Below, one piece after another: positions 1-7,612 of a DNA stretch of 45,211 nt; position 1 is the stretch's first letter; every line of letters begins with the position of its first letter. The notes under the pieces were generated by a model, which did no database searches, was not told the origin of the DNA, and saw nothing but the letters and a program-made list of their open reading frames with translations. The stretch is taken from contig JAGQJZ010000012.1 in assembly GCA_020430445.1 (NCBI GenBank), positions 1 to 45,211 on the forward strand, given 5' to 3'. Origin of the DNA: Nitrospina sp. Lineage in GTDB: Bacteria; Nitrospinota; Nitrospinia; Nitrospinales; Nitrospinaceae. The position numbers were made by a program, and so were the translations under genes.

Positions 1-689
1 ATGAACACACCGTAATCGGTGATGTTCTTGACGATCCCCTCGACGATGTTGCCCTCCTCCATCTGCTTGAGGGTGCCCTCGCGTGCCGCCGCGCGCTCTT
101 CTTCGAGCAGGATGCGGCGGGACAGCACGATGTTGCCGCGCTTCTTGTTCATCTTGATGATGCGCATGTGGAACTTCTCGCCGAGGAGTTTTTCCAGGTT
201 GCGCACCGGGCGCAGATCGATCTGCGATCCCGGCAGAAACGCCTTGAGGCCGATGTCGACGGTGAGCCCGCCCTTGGCCTTGGCCACCACGATACCCTCG
301 ATGGTTTCCTCCGCCTCGAACGCCTGGACCAGTTTCTCCCAGATCTTGATCTTGTTGGCCTTCTCCTTGGACAACACCACGATGCCGTCCTGGTCTTCAA
401 CGCGTTCGAGAAACACCTCGACCTCGGAGCCCTCCGCCAGGTCCTTCTTTTCCGCCTCGGGGAATTCGTTCAAGCTGATCACGCCTTCGGACTTGAAGCC
501 CACGTCCACCGTCACCAGCCCTTTGTTGATGTGGAGCACCCGGCCGGTGATGATCTCGCCTTCGCGAAACTGCTTGAGACTGTTTTCGAAATATTCCTCC
601 ATCTCGGCGCGCAGGGCCTTGTCCTCGTCGCTCAACTCATCGAGTTCGTCGAGTTCGTCGTCCAATTCATTCAATGTTTCCTCAACCAC
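1..689 (-). CDS. rpsA: 30S ribosomal protein S1, N-terminal part (cut by window edge)
   Basis: Ribosomal protein S1 binds mRNA on the 30S subunit and helps initiate translation. The 229 visible residues start with an acidic leader rich in Asp/Glu (about residues 3-35). Two OB-fold S1 domains follow, at about 43-108 and 126-192, each with the pattern EGxIVxGxVxxxxKGGLxVDxGxKxFLP. A third domain begins at about 212 and ends in NITDYGVF at the window edge. Start: the frame has no ATG here; a GTG at 687-689 is preceded at about 9 nt by GGAGG, which decides the start. It lies 75 bp downstream of cmk on the same strand, a common bacterial pairing, and is probably part of the pheA-tyrA-cmk transcript. 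The C-terminal S1 repeats lie outside the window. Confidence 0.95.
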   Translation of the reverse strand, partial: MVEETLNELDDELDELDELSDEDKALRAEMEEYFENSLKQFREGEIITGRVLHINKGLVTVDVGFKSEGVISLNEFPEAEKKDLAEGSEVEVFLERVEDQDGIVVLSKEKANKIKIWEKLVQAFEAEETIEGIVVAKAKGGLTVDIGLKAFLPGSQIDLRPVRNLEKLLGEKFHMRIIKMNKKRGNIVLSRRILLEEERAAAREGTLKQMEEGNIVEGIVKNITDYGVF

Positions 690-764
690 GTTGTGTACCC
701 TCCTGATGATGTTTGAAGTTGTTGTATGAAATTCAGTGCGCCCGGGGCGCGAATCCAGAATGCG

Positions 765-1430
765 TTATTTCGTTTTTGCCCCTTCGATGTGGCCCATCAT
801 TTCCTCGACCACCTCGTCGACGGACTTTCCCGTTGTGTCCACAGCGACGGCATCCTGCGCCTGCATCAGCGGCGACACGTCGCGGGTACGGTCTTCATGA
901 TCACGCTGCTTCACCTGCTCGACGACCTCCTCCAGCGTCAGGCCCGGATGGCCGTCGCGGATTTCCTCAAAGCGCCGGCGGGCCCGTTCGGTCACGTCGG
1001 CATCGAGAAAAAACTTTTTCTCCGCATCGGGGAACACCACGGTGCCGATGTCCCGCCCGTCCATCACCGCGTCGCCCTTGCGGCCCATGGCCTGCTGTTT
1101 CGGCACCAGGGACTCACGGACCCGCGGATTGGCCGCAACGGTGGCGGCCAGCCGTCCGATGATTTCCGTCTGCAGGCGGCCGGTGAGGTCCTCCCCGTCC
1201 GCGAGCAGCCTCTGCCCGTCCGGCCCGGGCACAAATTCAATTTTGAGGTTGAGCGCGATCTCCGCCACGCGCTGTTTGTCCTGCGCGTCGACCCCCAACT
1301 GCCGCGCCTTCCACGCCACGGCGCGGTACATCGACCCGGTCTCGATATAACGGAACCCCAGGTGCTGGGCGATGCGCCGGGCCACCGTGCTCTTGCCGCT
1401 TCCCGCGGGACCGTCAATCGCGATAATCAT
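765..1430 (-). CDS. cmk: cytidylate kinase
   Basis: Cytoplasmic (d)CMP kinase: transfers phosphate from ATP to CMP/dCMP for pyrimidine nucleotide supply and salvage. The 221 residues are normal for the family. The P-loop GPAGSGKST is at 7-15, the CMP-binding DGRDIGT at 124-130, and the lid arginines lie in RDHEDRTRDVSPL at 176-188. The ATG overlaps the tyrA stop as ATGA (4 nt), so the two genes are translationally coupled. The aroA gene that often separates tyrA from cmk is absent here. Confidence 0.96.
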   Translation of the reverse strand: MIIAIDGPAGSGKSTVARRIAQHLGFRYIETGSMYRAVAWKARQLGVDAQDKQRVAEIALNLKIEFVPGPDGQRLLADGEDLTGRLQTEIIGRLAATVAANPRVRESLVPKQQAMGRKGDAVMDGRDIGTVVFPDAEKKFFLDADVTERARRRFEEIRDGHPGLTLEEVVEQVKQRDHEDRTRDVSPLMQAQDAVAVDTTGKSVDEVVEEMMGHIEGAKTK

Positions 1431-2302
1431 TCGTTGATCCCGGCGAGTTTCATCCGGTTTTCATTGGACCGGGAAAACGCGGCGGTCAGGCCCTCGCCGT
1501 CGCCGCGTTCGATCAGGCCTTTCAATTCCGCAAGCGCTCCTTCGAATTCATTGATCAGGAGCACAATCTGGTCACGGTTGGTCAGGGCAATGTCCCGCCA
1601 CATGACCGGGTCCGCCGAGGCGATGCGGGTGATGTCGCGCAGGCCGCCGCCGGAAAATTCGAGCACGTTGTTGTAGTTCGGCGTTTTCACATCGGCCACG
1701 GCGTTCATCAACGCGTAGGCGACCACATGCGGCAGGTGACTGACCGCGCCCAGCACGCGGTCGTGTTCGAACGGGTCCATGCAGATCACGTCCATGCCCA
1801 GCCGGGTCCACAGTTCGATCACCTTGCTTCCCGCCGCGGCGGACGTGTTTTCGGTGGGGGTGACGATGCACCGCGCCCCCTCGTACAGTTCCTTGAACGC
1901 CGCGTCGAGCCCGGACAACTCGCTGCCGGCGATCGGGTGCCCGCCAACGAAGGCCACGCCCTCGGGCATGCGTTCTTCCATCTGCCGGACCAGACCGCCC
2001 TTGACCGAACCCACATCGGTGACGTGACAGCCGGGTTTGAGCGCCGCTTTCATTTCTTCCAATCGCGGGAGGAACGTGCTCACCGGGGAACACAGAACCA
2101 CGAGGTCCGCGTCCTTCACCGCTTCCTTGATATCCACGGACCAATCGTCGACCACGCCCCTGTCTTGTGCCCGGCGCAGGGTCTCGGCGTTTCTGCCGAA
2201 TCCGGTGATGTGCCCGGCTAGGCCCCGGTCGCGCGCGGCGAGCGCCAGCGAGCCTCCGAGCAGGCCGACGCCGATGAGGGTCATGCGTTCGTACAGCGCC
2301 AT
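1427..2302 (-). CDS. tyrA: prephenate dehydrogenase
   Basis: NAD(P)-dependent oxidative decarboxylation of prephenate to 4-hydroxyphenylpyruvate, the tyrosine branch. With the chosen start it has 291 residues: Rossmann motif GVGLLGGS at 11-18, DVGSVKG at 96-102, HPIAGSE at 122-128, catalytic-region SHLPH at 188-192 and GGLRDITRIA at 219-228. The frame stays open 45 codons further upstream, but that stretch lies inside pheA and does not resemble TyrA. The ATG at 2300-2302, two bases after the pheA stop, is therefore preferred. It is followed by cmk with a 4-nt overlap. There is no C-terminal ACT domain, so feedback control by tyrosine is not evident. Confidence 0.93.
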   Translation of the reverse strand: MALYERMTLIGVGLLGGSLALAARDRGLAGHITGFGRNAETLRRAQDRGVVDDWSVDIKEAVKDADLVVLCSPVSTFLPRLEEMKAALKPGCHVTDVGSVKGGLVRQMEERMPEGVAFVGGHPIAGSELSGLDAAFKELYEGARCIVTPTENTSAAAGSKVIELWTRLGMDVICMDPFEHDRVLGAVSHLPHVVAYALMNAVADVKTPNYNNVLEFSGGGLRDITRIASADPVMWRDIALTNRDQIVLLINEFEGALAELKGLIERGDGEGLTAAFSRSNENRMKLAGINE

Positions 2303-2304
2303 CT

Positions 2305-3381
2305 TCACCCGCTCTTCCTGGGGTAGGACCCCATCACGCGCAGGAACAGGCTCCGCTTTCTCAAGGTGTCGAGCACCTTGACGATGCCCGGTTCCTCGAC
2401 ATGGCCTTCGAAATCGACAAAGAACAGGTATTCCCACGGCCGGTTGCGCAAGGGCCGCGACTGAATCTTGGTCAGGTTGATCTCATGCCGCGCGAACAGT
2501 TGCAGAATCTTGAGCAGCGAACCGGCCTCGTCCTTGATGGAAAACATGATCGAGGTCTTGTTGTGCTTCGCCTTCTTCGCCATTTCCTTGCCGATGATCA
2601 GGAAACGCGTCGTGTTCTTGAGGTCGTCCTCAATCCGCTCGGCGATGACTTTGAGTTTGTAGGTTTCGGCGGCGAGCTTTCCGGCAACGGCGGCGATGTG
2701 CTTCTCCTGCCCGGCCAGTTGCGCCGCGATGGCGGTGCTGGATGTGGGAATCTGTTCGGCGTCCGGGTAATGTTCGGACAGCCAGTTACGGCACTGCGCC
2801 AGCGCCTGCGGGTGGCTGTGGATTTCCTTCACCTGCCCCGGCTTGCCGGAATGCGACATCAGGCAGTGCGAAATGCCCAGGCGGATTTCGTCGCAGATCA
2901 CCAGCGGGGAGTCGACAAACGTGTCGAGCGTGAGGTTGACCACGCCTTCGATGGAGTTTTCGATCGGCACCACGCCGTAGTCGGCATGGCCTTGCTCCAC
3001 CAGGCGGAAAATGCCGTTGATGTGCGTGGCCGGACGGAACTCCGCCGAATGGCCGAACTTCTTCATGGCGGCCTGGTGGGAGAACGTGGTCTCCGGGCCG
3101 AGATAGGCAATATTAAGGGGTTTTTCGAGCGCGAGTGTGGCGGAACAGATTTCGCGGAACACCGATTCGATGGCCGAATCGGGAAAGGGACCCTTGTTCT
3201 GGGACTTCAGACGCTCAAAAATCTCCCGCTCACGGTGCGGGACGTGGAAATGATTGTTGCGGTTCAGGCGTGCCTTCTCCTGACCGATCTTGATCGCCAG
3301 CTTGGCCCGGCGATTCAGCATTTCCAGAAACTTGTCGTCTATCCTGTCGATCTGCTCACGGAGCTGATCAATTTTGCTCAA
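2305..3381 (-). CDS. pheA: bifunctional chorismate mutase / prephenate dehydratase (P-protein)
   Basis: Makes prephenate from chorismate and then phenylpyruvate, the phenylalanine branch. The 358 residues contain an AroQ-type chorismate mutase helix bundle (about 1-88), a prephenate dehydratase domain (about 89-265; NSIEG at 142-146 and the catalytic TTRF at 257-260), and a C-terminal ACT domain (about 276-355) with the QSRP motif at 307-310 used for phenylalanine feedback. The first in-frame start is TTG at 3379-3381 with no strong ribosome site, so translation may be weak. It heads the minus-strand series pheA-tyrA-cmk-rpsA, which places the Phe and Tyr branches together. Confidence 0.95.
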   Translation of the reverse strand: MSKIDQLREQIDRIDDKFLEMLNRRAKLAIKIGQEKARLNRNNHFHVPHREREIFERLKSQNKGPFPDSAIESVFREICSATLALEKPLNIAYLGPETTFSHQAAMKKFGHSAEFRPATHINGIFRLVEQGHADYGVVPIENSIEGVVNLTLDTFVDSPLVICDEIRLGISHCLMSHSGKPGQVKEIHSHPQALAQCRNWLSEHYPDAEQIPTSSTAIAAQLAGQEKHIAAVAGKLAAETYKLKVIAERIEDDLKNTTRFLIIGKEMAKKAKHNKTSIMFSIKDEAGSLLKILQLFARHEINLTKIQSRPLRNRPWEYLFFVDFEGHVEEPGIVKVLDTLRKRSLFLRVMGSYPRKSG

Positions 3382-3530
3382 ACGGTGATACCGCCTTTAC
3401 TTGGAATCTCGAAATTCATGGAACTTCGAAGGGAATTTGATTATTCTCCGTATTTTGCAGGAAATTGCAAGCGATATTTACCCGACCCGGCCCGCCGGGC
3501 CCCAATCAATCGTTCACAGGAGGAGGGATC

Positions 3531-3839
3531 ATGGTCCTGCTTCAATTCAGCATGTCACCCATGGACAAAGGCGAAAGCGTCAGCGATTACGTCAGCCGGT
3601 CGCTCGACATCATCTCAAACAGCGGCGTCCCCTACCGCCTGGGACCAATGGGCACCTGCCTGGAAGGCGAATGGGACGAGGTGATGGACGTCATCAAGCA
3701 ATGCTACGAAAAGATGAGCTCCGACTGCAACCGCATCACCTGCTCGATCAAAATCGACTACCGCAAGGGCAAAAGCGGCCGGCTGGAATCGAAAATGGCC
3801 GCCGTCGAGGCCAAACTGGGAAAAAAACTGAACACCTAG
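3531..3839 (+). CDS. MTH1187/YkoF-type thiamine-binding family protein
   Basis: A 102-residue ferredoxin-like protein of the MTH1187 (UPF0045) family; members bind thiamine or its pyrimidine moiety. Family signs are the opening MVLLQFSMSPMDKG, the YRLGPMGTCLEGEWDEVMDVI segment split around residues 36-56, and the C-terminal helix ending KLGKKLNT. The frame runs 22 codons further upstream, but AGGAGGAGGG at 3518-3527 sits just before the ATG at 3531 and decides the start. It is divergent from pheA and stands alone. Its exact ligand cannot be read from the sequence. Confidence 0.85.
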   Translation: MVLLQFSMSPMDKGESVSDYVSRSLDIISNSGVPYRLGPMGTCLEGEWDEVMDVIKQCYEKMSSDCNRITCSIKIDYRKGKSGRLESKMAAVEAKLGKKLNT

Positions 3840-3943
3840 CTGCTGAGCGCGGAGCCAAAGCCCCGGACGCAAATAAAAAATCAAAATCGAAGTGCTAGCC
3901 AAGGCTACAAGTAACAGCGGAAAAGCTGAATACCTAGAATCAA

Positions 3944-3987
3944 AAGCAAAGGCGAGATTCTTCGGGCCTACGGCCCTCAGAATGACA
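3944..3987 (+). repeat. A-type dispersed repeat, copy 1
   Basis: Conserved left arm GGCGAGATTCTTCG, central hairpin GGGCC-TAC-GGCCC, and right arm CTCAGAATGACA. Preceded by AAAGCAAA, as in copy 6. Lies 43 bp beyond the last B element downstream of the GNAT gene. Confidence 0.8.
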
Positions 3988-4030
3988 TGGCTGGAGGGTT
4001 TGCTCATTCCCTCCTGATTCTGTTCCTACA

Positions 4031-4076
4031 CTGATTGAAAAATTTTTCGCGTAAAAAAAGCCGCCCCTCCGGCGAG
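4031..4076 (-). repeat. B-type 3'-end repeat, copy 3 (degenerate)
   Basis: Read on the minus strand it starts with the hairpin CGCC-GGAGG-GGCG, then GGCTT, and ends in an A/T-rich tract. It is the third and most distal of three tandem B copies after the GNAT gene, and is shorter than copies 1 and 2. Confidence 0.6.
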
Positions 4077-4090
4077 TAGTCGGGCACAAG

Positions 4091-4150
4091 GACTCTGCTC
4101 AAGAATCCATCGATGAAATTTTGCGGCAAAGGAGCCGCCCTCCGCTAGGA
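4091..4150 (-). repeat. B-type 3'-end repeat, copy 2
   Basis: Aligns over about 60 bp with copy 1: both have GAYTCTGC, then CATCGA, TTTTGCGRCAA and CCCTCCGC on the plus strand. On the minus strand it is immediately preceded by a TAG triplet, like the gene-linked copies, although no gene ends here. It may be a duplicated gene tail. Confidence 0.7.
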
Positions 4151-4184
4151 ATCCTCGCCGGTTGGACGACATAACGACCCTCAC

Positions 4185-4246
4185 GATTCTGCAGTAAAAC
4201 TCATCGACAAAAGTTTTGCGACAAGACGCCAGCCCTCCGCAAGGAG
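4185..4246 (-). repeat. B-type 3'-end repeat, copy 1 (abuts the GNAT stop codon)
   Basis: On the minus strand the element begins at the base after the GNAT stop (TAA at 4247-4249): CTCC, then GCGGAGGGCTGGCGTCTTG, then CGCAAAA, then TCGATGAG and TTTTACTGCAGAATC. The same order is seen after the SpoIIE-type gene and mqnA. Confidence 0.8.
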
Positions 4247-5098
4247 TTAGGACCAGGCCTGGGAGGTGAGGGCGAACACGTGGTCGCGGCGGCCGGGAAG
4301 CTCCGTCGCGTTGAGGAGCATGATGGGCTGTTGGTCGAGTTCCTCGAATCCGGAGGCGAGCAGGGTCTCGATGAAATCCCGCCGCTGGTGCGGCACGTCG
4401 ATGCGTACCGGACCGGCGTGCGACTCCATCAACGCAGCCGCCATCTCCTGCGCGGTGAACAGGTTGAAACCGATCACCGGGCCCAGCAGCAACTGCTCCC
4501 CCTGAAGAACGCCCGCGCCGTAACCGAGCAGCGTCTCCTGCCCCTTTTTCAACGCCACCTGCCGGACACACGCCTGTTCAAGGCGGACCTTCAGCATCCG
4601 GCTGCGATCGTACCCGTGCACCTGGTGATCGAGTCCGATCATCCGCATCCGGTTGGCGTCGTCCAGCGGGACGAGATCGATCTTGTCGGCGAAACCGGAG
4701 CCGGCCACCTGCGTCCCCGGCGGCGCCTGCAGTTTGGAGATGCGTTCCACCGTTTTGAAACCGAAGGGAGTGTAAAACCCTTCCACCTTGCTCCCCGCCA
4801 CCAGCACAAGCGGCCGGTCCGTGGGGCGGTTGCCCGCGATGGCGTGGCGCATGAGGTCGTGCGCCAGCCCCAGCCGCCGGTTCTTTTGGCAGACGATGAG
4901 CATGCCGAGCGCCGCCATGCGCGGGCCGAACTCCGTCACCACCAGAGACGACACCGGCCTGCCCGACTCGTCCCGGTGCCCGTAGGCGGTACCGGCCAGG
5001 AGCAGGGTCCGCCAATCCTCCCGCGTGTGCTCCCAACCGGCGCTTTGCGACAGGGCGAGCAGGGCGGGAATGTCGTTTTCGTTCAAAGTGTGAATCAT
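4247..5098 (-). CDS. GNAT-family N-acetyltransferase with C-terminal Acetyltransf_18-like domain
   Basis: The 283 residues combine an N-terminal GNAT fold (about 1-125; MIHTLNENDIPALLALSQSAGW opening split over strand and helix 1, and an RRLGLAHDLM acetyl-CoA loop region near 74-83) with a C-terminal half like the YitH/Acetyltransf_18 group. The YTPFGF motif near 110 is typical of GNAT proteins of this class. Substrate unknown. The ATG at 5096-5098 has AAGG about 8 nt upstream. Divergent from arsC across 61 bp. Its stop codon directly abuts a B-type repeat. Confidence 0.8.
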   Translation of the reverse strand: MIHTLNENDIPALLALSQSAGWEHTREDWRTLLLAGTAYGHRDESGRPVSSLVVTEFGPRMAALGMLIVCQKNRRLGLAHDLMRHAIAGNRPTDRPLVLVAGSKVEGFYTPFGFKTVERISKLQAPPGTQVAGSGFADKIDLVPLDDANRMRMIGLDHQVHGYDRSRMLKVRLEQACVRQVALKKGQETLLGYGAGVLQGEQLLLGPVIGFNLFTAQEMAAALMESHAGPVRIDVPHQRRDFIETLLASGFEELDQQPIMLLNATELPGRRDHVFALTSQAWS

Positions 5099-5159
5099 AT
5101 TTGTTGCCTTGCCGGGTTCCGGTTTTAAACGGAATCAATGATAAACTAATCGCAACGAT

Positions 5160-5591
5160 ATGGCGGACAAACTCAACATTTTATTTCTCTGCACCGGCAA
5201 CTCCTGCCGCAGCCAGATGGCGGAAGGTTTCGCCCGCGCCCTCAAGGGCGGCGTGCTGGAGCCGTATTCGGCGGGGGTCGACCCGAAGGGCATGAATCCC
5301 CTGGCGGTGCGCGCCATGCAGGAAGCGGGGGTGGACATCTCACGCGGCACGTCAAAGCATGTTGACGCGTTAAGGGATATTCACTTCGATATCGTCGTCA
5401 CCGTGTGCGGCCACGCGGATGAAACATGCCCTGCGTTTCCGGGAAAGACACGGGTGGTGCACATCGGCTTCGACGATCCGCCGCAACTGGCGAAGGACGC
5501 GAAAACGGATGACGAGGCGATGGTCCATTACCGCCGCGTGCGCGACGAGATCCGCGCCTGGGTGGCCACGCTGCCGGAGAGCCTGGGCTGA
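5160..5591 (+). CDS. arsC: arsenate reductase, thioredoxin-type (low-molecular-weight phosphatase fold)
   Basis: Cytoplasmic reduction of arsenate to arsenite. The 143 residues carry the LMW-PTPase loop CTGNSCR at 11-17 (C11, R17), the two resolving cysteines C83 and C90 in VCGHADETC, and DPP at 106-108. This three-cysteine arrangement is that of thioredoxin-coupled ArsC rather than plain tyrosine phosphatase, which lacks C83/C90. No arsR or arsB lies nearby, so it may act in general arsenate defence. It is followed by a small membrane-protein gene with a 3-nt gap, probably one transcript. Confidence 0.9.
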   Translation: MADKLNILFLCTGNSCRSQMAEGFARALKGGVLEPYSAGVDPKGMNPLAVRAMQEAGVDISRGTSKHVDALRDIHFDIVVTVCGHADETCPAFPGKTRVVHIGFDDPPQLAKDAKTDDEAMVHYRRVRDEIRAWVATLPESLG

Positions 5592-5594
5592 GCC

Positions 5595-5885
5595 ATGGCG
5601 CGCCTTTTCCTCTGGCTGTCGCCACTGCCGTTGATCGTATTCGGAATCGGCAACTGGTATGTCGGCCAGTTTGAAGGTTGGGGCCGGTGGGCTGCGGCGC
5701 CGGTGCTGCTGGTTCCCATTCTGCTGAGCCTGGGGATGGGGATCGCCGGCGGCTTTTCAACGGTGGCGCAGCGCCGTAGCGGCAAGCCCTGGGGGGAATG
5801 GCTTTCGGGCACGCTGATCGCAGGCGGCCTGTCGCTTTATTTTCTTGCGGAACTGGTGGCGATGCAATTCGCAAGTAGCTTTTGA
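5595..5885 (+). CDS. small three-helix membrane protein, unknown function
   Basis: A 96-residue protein with three hydrophobic segments (about 4-23, 32-54 and 70-93) separated by a short basic loop (QRRSGKPWGEW). It is not recognised as a named family. It starts 3 nt after the arsC stop, so it is probably co-translated with arsC. A role in arsenite handling would be a guess: it is far too small for ArsB or Acr3. Confidence 0.75.
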   Translation: MARLFLWLSPLPLIVFGIGNWYVGQFEGWGRWAAAPVLLVPILLSLGMGIAGGFSTVAQRRSGKPWGEWLSGTLIAGGLSLYFLAELVAMQFASSF

Positions 5886-6022
5886 AGGAAGCCCCCAATA
5901 TAAATTCCGGCAACTCACAGGCCCTGAAAACCAGGGGCTCGTTCGCGGCCAACGCAATTTCCAGAGGTGCCCTGCAAAAATCCACCGGATTCTGGATGAA
6001 CCCAACTCAAAAGGAATTTCTC

Positions 6023-7090
6023 ATGAAACGATGGCCACCCGCATTAATCGCGTTTTTCCTGCTGCTCATTCCCCTTGTCGCCCCGGCGCATGAAGAAGGG
6101 CCGCTCAAAATTGTCGCCGTGGGCGACACCGGCATCGGCGAACGCGCCTACCATGCGGGTTTCCTCGCCGTGCAGGAGACCATGCGCCGCCAGGGCGCGG
6201 ACGTGCTGCTGCACCTGGGCGATTTCGTCTACCAGCCGAAACTGTTTCCGGATTCCTGTCCGATGCAATACCTGCAGGAAATCCGCATGACGCTGGTGCG
6301 CCCCTACCCGGTGCGGGTATTCGTCGCGGGAGACAACGACCTGCGCCCGAAGAAATGGAAACCGAAAGCCTCCGGCTGCTGGAGCGGCATCGGGCCGATG
6401 GCCTCGCCCTACGACACCCTGCCCGCCGCGCAGCCCCAGCCGCGCGAACTGGAAGGCGCGGTCCGACTCGGGCACGCGCTCATCGCCGTGGTCAACGCCT
6501 TCCCGTGGGCGGACCCGACTCCGTGGCTGAAACCGCTCATCGATTCGGCAAAGGAGAAGGGCGACTGGGTGATCGTGGCGACGCACAATCCTCCGATCAC
6601 CACCATCTGGTACCAGGAACGGCGGCGCGAACGGCTCGACCTTTTGAAAGAACTCGGCGTGGACCTGATCCTTTCCGGCAACGAACACTCCTATGAACGG
6701 TTCTCGCCTCCCGGCGGGGCCGATCCTTCCGATGAACCGCGCCGCGAATACGAAAAAGGCGAAGGACCGGTGCTGATCGTCAGCGGCGGCGGCGGAGCGA
6801 CGTTCAAGCCGCCGGCGGAAATCCAGGGCGATACCGATCACCTGCCTCCGGCGGATGTCGCGGCGCTTTCCGAGGTGCGGGAGCTGGTCAACCATTTCGT
6901 GCAACTGGAGATCGACGACCACGCGATCCAGGTGAAGACGCACCGCGTCTGCCCCGGTCCCGATGCAGCAGGCGACCCGCGCTGGAAACCGCGCGCCGCA
7001 TGGTGGACGAAAATCACCCTGCCCTGCGAAGGCCAGCCGAAAGGCACAAAAGTGTTCGACGAGTTTGTGATCCGGAAAAATAAGGACTGA
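6023..7090 (+). CDS. secreted calcineurin-like metallophosphoesterase
   Basis: The 355 residues include an N-terminal signal peptide (MKRW, then a hydrophobic run to about 20, cleavage near APA-HEE), so it is probably periplasmic. Metal-ligand motifs of the family are in order: D35 in AVGDTG, GD at 66-67, GDND at 103-106 (GNHD-like), H188 in ATHNPP and GNEH at 219-222. The substrate is unknown; the fold covers phosphomonoesterases and nucleotidases. The frame is open 47 codons further upstream, but AAGGAA at 6011-6016 sits before the ATG at 6023, and only this start gives a signal peptide. Confidence 0.85.
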   Translation: MKRWPPALIAFFLLLIPLVAPAHEEGPLKIVAVGDTGIGERAYHAGFLAVQETMRRQGADVLLHLGDFVYQPKLFPDSCPMQYLQEIRMTLVRPYPVRVFVAGDNDLRPKKWKPKASGCWSGIGPMASPYDTLPAAQPQPRELEGAVRLGHALIAVVNAFPWADPTPWLKPLIDSAKEKGDWVIVATHNPPITTIWYQERRRERLDLLKELGVDLILSGNEHSYERFSPPGGADPSDEPRREYEKGEGPVLIVSGGGGATFKPPAEIQGDTDHLPPADVAALSEVRELVNHFVQLEIDDHAIQVKTHRVCPGPDAAGDPRWKPRAAWWTKITLPCEGQPKGTKVFDEFVIRKNKD

Positions 7091-7106
7091 ATTTGATCAA
7101 AAAAAA

Positions 7107-7154
7107 CCAAAAGCGAGATTCTTCGTCGCCCGTAACCGGGCTCCTCTGAATGAC
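7107..7154 (+). repeat. A-type dispersed repeat, copy 2
   Basis: GCGAGATTCTTCG arm, hairpin GCCCG-TAAC-CGGGC, then TCCTCTGAATGACG. It is an inverted partner of copy 3, with which it shares TCGCC and GGCTCCTCTGAATGACG while the hairpin core differs. Confidence 0.8.
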
Positions 7155-7262
7155 GTTCTATAGTTTCAGGTGGTGAATAACATAATATCTGGCTTTTCGA
7201 ATGGCATTTTTCAAAACCAGGGCAAAAACCGAAAAATCGATTAATCCGCAAAAATGTAAGCA

Positions 7263-7317
7263 CGTCATTCAGAGGAGCCTCCCCGGGAGGCGACGAAGAA
7301 TCTCGCCTTTGCTTTTT
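7263..7317 (-). repeat. A-type dispersed repeat, copy 3 (left flank of the GIY-YIG gene)
   Basis: Reads on the minus strand as GCGAGATTCTTCG, hairpin GCCTCC-CGGG-GAGGC, CTCCTCTGAATGACG. Its end lies 2 bp before the start codon of the GIY-YIG gene, so it forms the leader of that gene. Confidence 0.85.
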
Positions 7318-7319
7318 CC

Positions 7320-7604
7320 ATGAAAGAATTTTTCATCTACATTCTCACCAATTCTTCCGGGACTCTTTACACGGGAGTTACCAGCAACCTCGAAAGACGC
7401 CTGCACGAACACCGGTCCGGCACCGTTCCCGGTTTTACCCAGCGGTACCGCATAAACCGGCTCGTCTTTTTTGAAAAGGCAATAAATGCTCAATCCGCTG
7501 TTGAACGGGAGAAACAAATCAAAGGACGGTTCCGGGAAAAGAGGATAAAATTGATCGAATCGGCTAACCCCAACTGGCATGATCTGAGTGAAGACTGGTT
7601 TTAA
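7320..7604 (+). CDS. GIY-YIG nuclease family protein
   Basis: A 94-residue single-domain GIY-YIG endonuclease of the small YhbQ/UPF0213-like type. YIL is at 7-9 and YTG at 17-19 (the GIY and YIG equivalents), followed by R27 in ERRLHEH, E64 in REKQIK as the predicted metal-binding Glu, and the C-terminal NPNWHDL. Known relatives cut DNA or belong to mobile introns; the function of stand-alone copies is mostly unknown. No ribosome site of usual quality is seen: the leader is the A repeat itself. The gene is bracketed by inverted A copies (7263-7317 and 7613-7667), which suggests a small mobile unit. Confidence 0.9.
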   Translation: MKEFFIYILTNSSGTLYTGVTSNLERRLHEHRSGTVPGFTQRYRINRLVFFEKAINAQSAVEREKQIKGRFREKRIKLIESANPNWHDLSEDWF

Positions 7605-7612
7605 GTTAAATT

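Noticed and set aside
738-750. GC-rich palindrome between cmk and rpsA as a terminator
   Set aside because: The stem GCGCC/GGCGC has no T tract on the minus strand, and rpsA directly follows in the same direction.
2401-3684. 427-codon plus-strand open frame across pheA
   Set aside because: Antisense shadow of the well-supported pheA; it also runs into the spacer and has no recognisable domain.
3944-4246. Integron attC-type gene-cassette sites, because the repeats follow stop codons
   Set aside because: The core sites GTTRRRY and RYYYAAC are not present, the genes lie far apart on both strands, and no integron integrase is in view.
5160-5591. Protein tyrosine phosphatase (Wzb/PtpA type)
   Set aside because: The presence of C83 and C90 in the VCGHADETC segment marks the arsenate reductase branch of the same fold.
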